DNA of 64,000 bases, taken from the NCBI RefSeq assembly GCF_002896875.1, contig NZ_CP023278.1, positions 1,674,001 to 1,738,000 of the forward strand. Direction: 5' to 3'. Shown in pieces: positions 9,419-16,416 of the stretch (the stretch's first letter is position 1; each line of letters begins with the position of its first letter). The notes beneath the pieces are model-generated. The model saw nothing but the letters and a program-made list of their open reading frames with translations, was not told the DNA's origin and searched no databases. The position numbers were made by a program, and so were the translations under genes. Source of the DNA: Nostoc sp. CENA543 (GTDB lineage: Bacteria > Cyanobacteriota > Cyanobacteriia > Cyanobacteriales > Nostocaceae).

Positions 9419-9510
9419 TCACTCTAGTCACCTTTCATAAGAAATTAAAAGCCCCTACTTTAGTGTAGGGGATAGGGAGAAGAAGGCAGGGGGCAGGGGG
9501 CAGGGAGCAG

Positions 9511-9571
9511 GGGGAGACAAGGTAGAATTTATTTCTCAACTCATTACTCATTACTCATTACTCATTACTCA
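9511..9571. repeat. Heptamer array plus unique tail, inverted copy at 12869-12960
   Basis: 'gacaaggtagaatttatttc' followed by tcaac and four tcattac units. The reverse complement of nearly the same block lies at 12869-12960, beyond modBC, rbp and the DUF760 gene. Confidence 0.75.
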
Positions 9572-11389
9572 CCACTGTTCTGGTAACTTTTCCGACAATA
9601 AAATTAGGCTCAATGGCTCTAAACGCACATACCAAGGGAAAGGCTGATCTTTGATGAGTTCCCATTTCTCCTTAAAAACTTCTGCTTGCAGGTGGTAATC
9701 CTGTAAATCATTTACTGGAGAATTTAATTTTAGAAACAGTGTAACGCGATGGGGTGTTTCACTGGTTCTGGCTAACCAGCAAGGAAAAGTATTAGTCGCG
9801 GTTGGGTCTGGAGTAAATTTGAGATGATGGGCGCGAATACCAATATGGGTGATTTCTGTGGGAATTGGTGCAATTATCTGCAACTTACAACCCCAATCAA
9901 CCGCTTCCACTTCCTGGGATGATTGCATAATCACCTGGGAAAAGTTTTTACAGCCAGTGATTTGGGCGACGCTAACAGTAGCAGGACGCTCGAAAATATC
10001 GTATTTAGAACCATGATGCACGACTTGACCATGTTCCATTACCAAGAGATGCGGACAAACGCGGTAAGCTTCTTCCATGTTGTGGGTGACAAATAAAGTC
10101 ACACCTTGATATTGAGCTAAAGTTTCCGTCATTTGCTGTTCTAATTTGTTACGCAGATGTGTATCCAGTGCAGAAAAAGGTTCATCTAAGAGTAAAATCT
10201 CTGGTTGACTGGCTAAGGCTCTGGCTAAGGCGACTCGTTGTTGTTGTCCGCCGGAAAGTTGGTGCGGGTATCGTTCGCCTAATCCCTCTAACTGCATGGC
10301 GATGAGTAATTCTGCAATTTGTTGTCGTTCTTTCCCATTCGGTAGACCTTGCGGTAAACCAAACGCAATGTTTTCTACTACCGTCATATTTGGGAACAAA
10401 GCATAATTCTGCACTAAAAAACCGACTCGGCGATCGCGGCTAGGTAAATTAATTCCCTTTTCAGAATCGAATAAAACCCGACCATTTAAAACTATCCTGC
10501 CTCTAGTGGGTGTTTCAATCCCCGCAATACAGCGCAAAATCATACTTTTGCCTGCACCCGAACCCCCCAACAATCCCAAGGGCTGCTCATCGGTATTAAA
10601 TGTCACCTTAAGGCTAAAACTGGGCAATCGTTTCTCAATATCTACAAACAATTTCACATCCGTCGCCACAGGTGACAAAACAGACATCTCACCTTTTTCT
10701 CTTCCTAGTTGTTTTGTCCCCTGATTTCTCTTATGCCTGACTTCTTGCCAAAAGTTAACCGTAATAATCCCCGACAGGGAAACGATCATAATAGCTATCG
10801 ACCAAAACCAAGCCTCATTCGTTGCACCAGCTTCCACAGCAAAATAAATTGCCATTGGAATCGTCTGAGTTTGCCCAGGAATGTTACCAGCTAACATCAA
10901 AGTAGCACCGAACTCACCCAGCGCGCGGGCAAAAGCTAAAGATGTGGCTGCTAAAATCCCTGGAAACGCTAGGGGTAAACTGATGCGGCGAAAAATTGTC
11001 AATTCGCTTGCGCCCAAAGTTCTCGCTACCTGGAGGAGAGTACCATCAATCTGTTCAAAAGCACCCAGAGCAGTTTTATACATTAAGGGGAAAGAAACAA
11101 CCGTCGCTGCGATCGCTGCCCCATACCAAGTAAACACTACACTGAAATCAAAAGATTGCATCAATTTACCCATAGGGCCATTCGCGCCAAAAAACAACAG
11201 CAACAAAAAGCCCACCACCGTAGGAGGTAAAATCAACGGGGCGACAAATATACCTTCAATCACAGATTTACCCTTGCCCCGATATCCCAACATCCAATAT
11301 GCTGCGGCTATTCCTAAAACAAAGGTGATCAATGTCGCTAGTAACGACGTTTTCAGCGATATCCAAAGAGGTGAAAAATCCGATGGCAT
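9569..11389 (-). CDS. modBC: Molybdate ABC transporter, permease and ATPase fused (ModBC)
   Basis: A single 606-aa chain that combines the inner-membrane channel and ATPase of the molybdate importer. The permease part (about 1-215) has five or so membrane spans and the ATPase-docking loop ARTLGASELTIFRRISLP. The ATPase part (about 240-450) has Walker A GGSGAGKS, the signature LSGGQQQRVALARALA, Walker B ILLLDEPFSALD and the His switch VTHNMEEAY. The last 150 residues form the regulatory tail. The family usually has separate ModB and ModC; the fusion is known in cyanobacteria. The ATG is at 11389. A perfect 32-bp palindrome lies 75 bp upstream. Its partner modA is 2.2 kb away on the other strand. 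Confidence 0.95.
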   Translation of the reverse strand: MPSDFSPLWISLKTSLLATLITFVLGIAAAYWMLGYRGKGKSVIEGIFVAPLILPPTVVGFLLLLFFGANGPMGKLMQSFDFSVVFTWYGAAIAATVVSFPLMYKTALGAFEQIDGTLLQVARTLGASELTIFRRISLPLAFPGILAATSLAFARALGEFGATLMLAGNIPGQTQTIPMAIYFAVEAGATNEAWFWSIAIMIVSLSGIITVNFWQEVRHKRNQGTKQLGREKGEMSVLSPVATDVKLFVDIEKRLPSFSLKVTFNTDEQPLGLLGGSGAGKSMILRCIAGIETPTRGRIVLNGRVLFDSEKGINLPSRDRRVGFLVQNYALFPNMTVVENIAFGLPQGLPNGKERQQIAELLIAMQLEGLGERYPHQLSGGQQQRVALARALASQPEILLLDEPFSALDTHLRNKLEQQMTETLAQYQGVTLFVTHNMEEAYRVCPHLLVMEHGQVVHHGSKYDIFERPATVSVAQITGCKNFSQVIMQSSQEVEAVDWGCKLQIIAPIPTEITHIGIRAHHLKFTPDPTATNTFPCWLARTSETPHRVTLFLKLNSPVNDLQDYHLQAEVFKEKWELIKDQPFPWYVRLEPLSLILLSEKLPEQW

Positions 11390-11463
11390 GATGATTTGCG
11401 GGAAAATTGAATGTGCAACTATTGACTTGATTGCTCTGCTACTTTTATGTGATTACTTAAAAC

Positions 11464-11495
11464 TATACCAACTTTATAATTATAAAGTTGGTATA
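11464..11495 (-). promoter_or_regulatory. Perfect 32-bp palindrome upstream of modBC
   Basis: The sequence reads TATACCAACTTTATAA and then its exact reverse complement. The ends contain the half-sites TACCAAC and GTTGGTA, which also occur (as TACCAA/TTGGTA) in the promoter between the RHH-Mop gene and modA. It is a likely operator. The rest of the 459-bp gap 11390-11848 is AT-rich leader with no recognisable gene and includes the rbp 5' region. Confidence 0.55.
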
Positions 11496-11848
11496 TAATC
11501 ACCAATTATGGCATTAACGCTCAGAGTCTCGCTGTTGAGAGAAAAATATATAGGTTGAATGACCTGAAGAGAAGTTAGCCTGGATAATACATTCTGTCTA
11601 AAATACTACCAACTAAAATATATTTAAGTATAAATAATTACAAAATAGTCCATCGAGCGTTCGTATATTTTTGTAACTTTTTCTCAAGATTTCACACAAT
11701 GAGGAATTATATGTGTTACTATATGCTCTGAGAATTATATTCGGTTATAGTGTTTGTTTTTAGTATTGACAGGCTTTTTCCTTTTGGTATTTGCAGACTC
11801 TCTCCGAAATCTAAATCTCTGCAAACTGATGATTTTGGAGACATATAA

Positions 11849-12154
11849 ATGTCGATTTACGTAGGCAATCTCTCTTACGAAGTTACACAAGATGCCCTCA
11901 CTGCTGTTTTTGCAGAATATGGTGAAGTGAAACGAGTACAAATACCTACTGACCGTGAAACAGGTCGCCCACGAGGCTTTGCCTTTGTAGAAATGAATTC
12001 CGACACACAAGAAGCTGCTGCTATTGATGCCCTTGATGGTGCTGAATGGATGGGTCGTGATTTGAAAGTTAACAAAGCCAGACCCAAAGAAGACAGAGGC
12101 GGTTCATTTGGTGGAAATCGTGGCGGTGGTGGTTACAACCGCAACCGCTACTAA
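11849..12154 (+). CDS. rbp: Glycine-rich RRM RNA-binding protein (cyanobacterial Rbp type)
   Basis: A 101-aa protein with one RNA-recognition motif and a short Gly/Arg/Asn tail (GGNRGGGGYNRNRY). RNP2 is IYVGNL at residues 3-8 and RNP1 is RGFAFVEM near residue 42. Such proteins are cold-inducible RNA chaperones in cyanobacteria; other members help localise thylakoid mRNAs. The ATG at 11849 has GGAG eight bases upstream. A leader of several hundred AT-rich bases precedes it, in keeping with the long 5' UTRs of cold-regulated rbp genes. A hairpin with a T-run follows at 12284. The exact paralogue (A, B, C...) cannot be named from sequence alone. Confidence 0.93.
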   Translation: MSIYVGNLSYEVTQDALTAVFAEYGEVKRVQIPTDRETGRPRGFAFVEMNSDTQEAAAIDALDGAEWMGRDLKVNKARPKEDRGGSFGGNRGGGGYNRNRY

Positions 12155-12283
12155 GACCAATAAGAAGCAGGGGAGAGGAAAGCAGGGAGCAGGGGAGAAA
12201 GCCATCCACAAAGGGTGAGGTTTGTACCTACAGTCACCTTTTCTCTCTGATTCCTACCTCTTAGCGAATAATATCTAGATGAT

Positions 12284-12321
12284 TGAAGGAGATGCGATTT
12301 ATCACATCTCCTTCAGTTTTT
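12284..12321 (+). terminator. Rho-independent terminator after rbp
   Basis: Stem TGAAGGAGATG (12284-12294) pairs with CATCTCCTTCA (12305-12315) and is followed by gtttttcg. It lies 130 bp past the rbp stop codon. Confidence 0.7.
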
Positions 12322-12421
12322 CGCTCACGTCTAATGTGAATTACAGATTTTTTGAAGTAATTGATGTACATCACGAGTAATGAGTGAGGAAATTTACTTA
12401 TTACTCACTATTTATTACTCA

Positions 12422-12754
12422 TTACTTGTCAACACTGGGAGGTAAACAAGCCTTTTCTAACTCCAGTCGTTGCTCTACATTACGCAAGAAATACCCATCT
12501 ACCATTGCAGAGCCTAAAAGTTTACCCAACTCATCGCGACTGGTAGTAATAGTTGTATTGAATTTTCCCCCAGGTAAATTACCCAGAGTCGCTACAATAG
12601 AGCGTTGAATTAACTGAAGTACCTCTGGCGAAGCGGGTTTAGATAATTGGCTAACGGTTTGACTATCCATTGACTGCAAATAATCCCATAACCGATTTTG
12701 ACTCATCACATCAGTTAGAGAATTTTCGGGCTGGCGATGGGAATCATTACTCAT
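12422..12754 (-). CDS. DUF760 family protein
   Basis: A 110-aa protein of the DUF760 type, found in cyanobacteria and plant plastids, function unknown. Recognisable features are LWDYLQSMDSQTVSQLSKP followed by SPEVLQLIQRSIVATLGNLP and the tail DGYFLRNVEQRLELE. It is soluble with no signal peptide. The start is ATG 12754. It is convergent with rbp, and its TAA stop is formed by a taatgag repeat unit. Neighbouring modBC and the RHH-Mop regulator give no clear functional link. Confidence 0.75.
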   Translation of the reverse strand: MSNDSHRQPENSLTDVMSQNRLWDYLQSMDSQTVSQLSKPASPEVLQLIQRSIVATLGNLPGGKFNTTITTSRDELGKLLGSAMVDGYFLRNVEQRLELEKACLPPSVDK

Positions 12755-12868
12755 AGTAATTATCTCAAGTGCTGCTTAACTATCAACTAATTTAGCAATT
12801 TACTTTTACTCACCCAGTGCGCTTAACCGAACTCTGCCATAGGGGTTTTGACACTCATGGGAGTGGGG

Positions 12869-13003
12869 AGTGGTGAGTAATGAGTAATGAGTAATGAGTA
12901 ATGAGTAATGAGTAATGAGTAATGAGTTGAGAAATAAATTCTACTTTGTCTACCTTGTCCCCATGCCCAATGCCCAATGCCCAATGCCCCATACCCCATG
13001 CCC
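12869..13003. repeat. Tandem taatgag array, unique block and 'ccaatgc' array
   Basis: Seven to eight GAGTAAT units (12874-12928) are followed by a block matching 9511-9571 in reverse complement, then repeated 'cccaatg' units (12960-13003) that run into the end of the RHH-Mop gene. Confidence 0.8.
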
Positions 13004-13458
13004 TAATCCCTGGCAATCACAATATCATTAGACTTAATGACCGCATAAGCTTCTGCACCTTCCTCTAGTTCTAATTCTTCAGCTGACATTCTGGTGATGA
13101 TGGAAGTCAGCTCGACTTTGTGGACAATTTCTAGAGTTACTTCGCTATTGACTGCACCTGTCACAACTTTTTTCACCACACCTTTAAGAATATTACGGGA
13201 GCTAACTTTTAGGGGCCTTTTGGGAAGATTAGGTTCTAAATCTAAGTTTTCAGATGTTTGCGTTGCTACTTTATCTACTTTATCTACCCCTTTGGTTGGT
13301 AATGATTTTGCTGCTGGGGGTTGCTGATGAAGACCGCGCACAAGTTCCCGCAGAATCTCAGTTTTAGTGCGCTGAGAATGCTGGCAGAATTCCTCTAGAA
13401 TCTTGCGTTCTTCTTCTGATGTTTGAAAAGTGATCCATCCTTGTTCTTTTCTTGGCAT
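13003..13458 (-). CDS. Ribbon-helix-helix / Mop (TOBE) domain protein, probable molybdate-responsive regulator
   Basis: From ATG 13458 this gives 151 aa. Residues about 5-45 (GWITFQTSEEERKILEEFCQ then HSQRTKTEILRELVRGL) fit a ribbon-helix-helix DNA-binding fold: one strand and two helices. Residues about 85-148 fit the Mop molybdate-binding fold (SSRNILKGVVKKVVTGAVNS then EVTLEI, ending EGAEAYAVIKSNDIVIA). The link between is polar and Pro-rich. Classic ModE uses winged-helix DNA binding, so this is a different build. It is divergent from modA, 100 bp away, with an inverted TACCAA/TTGGTA site just upstream of its start. An upstream TTG start (13515) is possible but would absorb that site. I infer a Mo-dependent repressor; VnfR-type repressors of Anabaena variabilis should be compared. 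Confidence 0.75.
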   Translation of the reverse strand: MPRKEQGWITFQTSEEERKILEEFCQHSQRTKTEILRELVRGLHQQPPAAKSLPTKGVDKVDKVATQTSENLDLEPNLPKRPLKVSSRNILKGVVKKVVTGAVNSEVTLEIVHKVELTSIITRMSAEELELEEGAEAYAVIKSNDIVIARD

Positions 13459-13463
13459 AATGT

Positions 13464-13480
13464 TACCAATTTGGTTGGTA
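13464..13480. promoter_or_regulatory. Candidate operator in the RHH-Mop/modA divergent promoter
   Basis: TACCAA-n5-TTGGTA is an inverted repeat 6 bp upstream of the RHH-Mop start codon and about 80 bp upstream of modA. The same half-sites bound the palindrome upstream of modBC. Confidence 0.5.
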
Positions 13481-13558
13481 AATATCACGGTTATCTTTAA
13501 GTACGATCCGACCAAGCCTCAACTCTTGGAGAAGAATCCATCTCAGCCTGATTTTCCT

Positions 13559-14356
13559 ATGAAACGAAGACAAATTCTTGCTTTTCTTGGTGCGGCGATC
13601 GCTAGTTGTTTGATAGCAGTTGGCTTGCCTTTTATGACACCCTCTCCTGTAGCAGCCCAATCTAATGTCAGTTTACTGGTATCTGCTGCGGCTAGTTTAA
13701 AAGATGCTCTAGAAGAAATTAAACCACTTTATCAAAAGAATAATCCTAATATCAACATCAGTTATAACTTTGGTGCATCTGGTGCGTTGCAGCAACAGAT
13801 TGAACAGGGTGCGCCAGCAGACATTTTCATTTCGGCAGCGAAAAGACAAGTAGATGCTTTAGAACAGAAAGGATTATTACTGCCAGGTACAAGAGCGATC
13901 GTAGCAAAAAATCGCCTAGTCCTAGTTGTGCCGAAGGGAAAAACGGGCATCACTAGCTTTTTAAATTTTAGGAATCCTGAAATTAAGCGTATTGCTATTG
14001 GCGAACCCAGGAGTGTACCCGCAGGTCAGTATGCTGAACAAGTCTTGCAAAAGCTGAAATTATTGCCAGAAATCAAGCCGAAATTAGTATATGCCAACAA
14101 CGTGCGTCAGGTTTTAGCGGTGGTAGAAAGTGGTAACGCTGATGCGGGGTTAGTCTATGCTACTGATGCCAAAATTTCCGACAAAGTAAAAGTTGTAGTG
14201 GCGGCAGATGAAAAATATCACTCAGCAATTACTTATCCCGCCGCAGTTGTGAAAAAGACAAAAAATCCTGATGCAGCGAGGAATTTTGTCACCTTTTTAA
14301 CTACTGATGGCCAAGCAAAAGCTGTATTGAAAAAGTACGGGTTTATTTTGCCTTAG
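13559..14356 (+). CDS. modA: Molybdate ABC transporter periplasmic binding protein
   Basis: Captures molybdate (or tungstate) in the periplasm and passes it to the ModBC channel. The 265-aa product starts at ATG 13559 with a signal peptide, MKRRQILAFLGAAIASCLIA, ending near AAQS; the KRRQ start could be Tat type. Mature features are the ModA oxyanion-site elements VSAAASLKDALEEI, NFGASGALQQQIEQGAPADI and GEPRSVPAGQYAEQ, and the late NADAGLVYATDA. The frame is open further upstream, but that would read through the promoter. The gene is followed at once by a gggtgta repeat array. Confidence 0.95.
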   Translation: MKRRQILAFLGAAIASCLIAVGLPFMTPSPVAAQSNVSLLVSAAASLKDALEEIKPLYQKNNPNINISYNFGASGALQQQIEQGAPADIFISAAKRQVDALEQKGLLLPGTRAIVAKNRLVLVVPKGKTGITSFLNFRNPEIKRIAIGEPRSVPAGQYAEQVLQKLKLLPEIKPKLVYANNVRQVLAVVESGNADAGLVYATDAKISDKVKVVVAADEKYHSAITYPAAVVKKTKNPDAARNFVTFLTTDGQAKAVLKKYGFILP

Positions 14357-14358
14357 TA

Positions 14359-14415
14359 GGAGTGTAGGGGTGTAAGGGTGTAAGGGTGTAAGGGTGTAAG
14401 GGTGCAGGGGTGTAG
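14359..14415. repeat. Tandem gggtgta array
   Basis: About seven units of gtaaggg/gtagggg follow the modA stop codon directly. The same unit type lies at the nirA 3' end (50961-51001). Confidence 0.85.
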
Positions 14416-14507
14416 AGAGATTTTACACAATGCCCTATGCCCTATTCCCCATGCCCCATGCCCCATAATGTCACAATGAAGATAGGTATTATCTGGAATC
14501 TGTGGCT

Positions 14508-15290
14508 ATGTATTTAACTTGGTTAGATAGCAATAGTTGGTTGCTGGAAATTGGTCAACAAAATATATTGATAGACCCGTGGTTGGTTGGTTCGCTGACT
14601 TTTGCTAATTTGGATTGGCTATTTAAAGGGTTACGAAATCAAGAACGCTCTATTCCTGACCATATCGACTTAATTTTACTGTCTCAAGGTTTAGAAGACC
14701 ACGCTCACCCACCGACGCTAAAACAGCTTGATAAACAGATTCCGGTGGTGGCTTCTCCGAATGCGGCGAAGGTGGTGCGGGAGTTGGGTTATACGAATGT
14801 GACTAGTTTGGCGCATGGGGAAAGTTACAAATTAAATCAGCAAGTGGAAATTACTGCTGTTCCTGGTTCTCCCATTGGGCCGACGTTGATAGAGAATGGT
14901 TATGTTCTTAAGGATTTGACCACGGATTTAAAGCTTTATTATGAGCCTCACGGCTATCATTCTCCACAGTTGAAACAGTTTGCACCCATAGATGTTATTG
15001 TTACACCTTTGATTGATTTGGCTTTACCTGTGGTGGGTGCGATTATTAGAGGTCAGCAAAAGGCAGTGGAGGTGGCAGAGTGGTTACAGCCGCAGGTGAT
15101 GTTACCGACAGCTTCCCCTGGTGATGTGATGTATGAGGGATTACTGGTGAAGTTGCTTCAAATAGTGGGAAATACGGATGAGATCCGATCGCAGTTAGCC
15201 CAACGTCAACTCTCAACTCAAATTATTGAACCACGCCCAGGCGATCGCCTAGAGTTACCATTACAACAGCGTCAAGTGCAATCGCGCTAA
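14508..15290 (+). CDS. MBL-fold protein with altered metal-binding motif
   Basis: About 260 aa with a metallo-beta-lactamase-like layout (N-terminal strand MYLTWLDSNSWLLEI, then NILIDPWLVG). The usual HxHxDH ligand motif is replaced by SQGLEDHAH, so only the Asp-His end remains; the later PGSPIGPT and YYEPHGYHS segments stand where further ligands are expected. Metal hydrolysis may therefore be reduced or use other ligands. Plant and cyanobacterial relatives of this kind are known but uncharacterised. The start may be ATG 14508 or GTG 14502. Its end overlaps the end of the convergent DUF4351 gene by 4 bp. Confidence 0.8.
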   Translation: MYLTWLDSNSWLLEIGQQNILIDPWLVGSLTFANLDWLFKGLRNQERSIPDHIDLILLSQGLEDHAHPPTLKQLDKQIPVVASPNAAKVVRELGYTNVTSLAHGESYKLNQQVEITAVPGSPIGPTLIENGYVLKDLTTDLKLYYEPHGYHSPQLKQFAPIDVIVTPLIDLALPVVGAIIRGQQKAVEVAEWLQPQVMLPTASPGDVMYEGLLVKLLQIVGNTDEIRSQLAQRQLSTQIIEPRPGDRLELPLQQRQVQSR

Positions 15291-16240
15291 GTTGGTTGAT
15301 TTGCGTCTAGCCAAGCAAATAAATCAGCGATCGCACTAAAATCTAACAAAGCTTCTCCTAGTGCTTCCAGTTGTTCTAGCGTCAGAGTTTGAATACGTGC
15401 TTGAACTTCTGGGGGTAACTCTCCTACTCGTTTTTGTATTTGTCGTAGGACAAGTGTTTGCTCGCCTTCTTGTTTACCGCGTTCGTAGCCAATGCGCTCA
15501 CCTGTTGTAATGTAACTCATGCTACGCTCCTGCTCAAATTGTTTAAACTCTTGCCAAAATTCTGCTTCCAAGTCTTTTGGTAAAATCATAACCCAATCGA
15601 TAAAACGATAGAGATTACGAATATCTCTTTCTTGCAAACCTTGTTCATATAATCGCCGAATTAAGCTAAATTTCCAAGTTTTGCGTTCTCCTAGTTGTTT
15701 AGTGGTTTGCTGTGTCTTGAGATGCGCCATTACCACTGTTGCAAAGGGGTTATTGCTAGCGGCTAATTCTGCCCAGCGATTTTGATAGTCAAGTAGTTTG
15801 ACTGTGCCAAATTTAAAGTCCAAACTACAGTCAGGATAATTATAACTGTATTGATTGGGTCGCCAATTTGAGTCAGTGTCACACAAAATTGCTAGACTGA
15901 TGGCGGGTTGACCAAATTTGTCAAAGATTCGCAGGTTGTAACAAAACATTCTTTCGGCAAAGTTATCTTCTGGTTTGGCTTGAATTTCGACGTGAATTAA
16001 TAGCCAAATTTCTTCTCCTTGTAGTAGCCAAACTTTAACCAATTTATCGGCGTATCTTCTTCCTAGTTCTGCTTCTCGTGCTATTTGTTGAAATTCTTTG
16101 TCGAGAAATTGGTGTGGGCGTTCCCAATTAATTAGGGCGGCTGTTTGGGGAAAGAAAAACTGCATCGCTTGAGGAAAGTATGCTTCTAAAATTTCTTTCC
16201 ACGGTGAATCATTATCGGATCTTTGAGGTTCTTTCGTCAT
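15287..16240 (-). CDS. Rpn/YhgA-type putative nuclease with DUF4351 tail
   Basis: A 317-aa protein of the cyanobacterial 'DUF4351' group. The N-terminal 150 residues contain a PD-(D/E)xK-like core: LVKVWLLQGEEIWLLIHVEI has the central strand and ends in the E-x-Q pattern (VEIQAK). The last 60 residues (VGELPPEVQARIQTLTLEQL then EALGEALLDFSAIADLFAWL) are the DUF4351 helical tail. Relatives are annotated as transposase-like or recombination-promoting nucleases (Rpn), and many are multicopy in Nostocales. A second, divergent member with the same tail is at 35375. The start is ATG 16240. Function is unproven. Confidence 0.8.
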   Translation of the reverse strand: MTKEPQRSDNDSPWKEILEAYFPQAMQFFFPQTAALINWERPHQFLDKEFQQIAREAELGRRYADKLVKVWLLQGEEIWLLIHVEIQAKPEDNFAERMFCYNLRIFDKFGQPAISLAILCDTDSNWRPNQYSYNYPDCSLDFKFGTVKLLDYQNRWAELAASNNPFATVVMAHLKTQQTTKQLGERKTWKFSLIRRLYEQGLQERDIRNLYRFIDWVMILPKDLEAEFWQEFKQFEQERSMSYITTGERIGYERGKQEGEQTLVLRQIQKRVGELPPEVQARIQTLTLEQLEALGEALLDFSAIADLFAWLDANQPT

Positions 16241-16416
16241 TAGTTGATTGGTAAATTTATGTTATTGATATTCATGTTAATTTGAATAATCACTTTGCTT
16301 TTAAGTGCTTACAGATATAATTTTATGTTTGCATCAATTTACGTCAATTATTTAATATATTGAATGATACATAAATAAATTATTTAGCAATTTACAAGCT
16401 GATTATTCACACTCTC

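Noticed and set aside
11735-12087. Genes antisense to rbp
   Set aside because: They overlap a well-recognised RRM gene entirely and have no family features.
12874-12928. CRISPR-like repeat array
   Set aside because: Units are 7 bp with no spacers; these are tandem heptamers of the Nostoc type, found at a dozen places in this window.
13003-13515. Start of the RHH-Mop gene at TTG 13515
   Set aside because: The added residues would lie across the divergent promoter and inverted site; ATG 13458 fits the RHH domain start.
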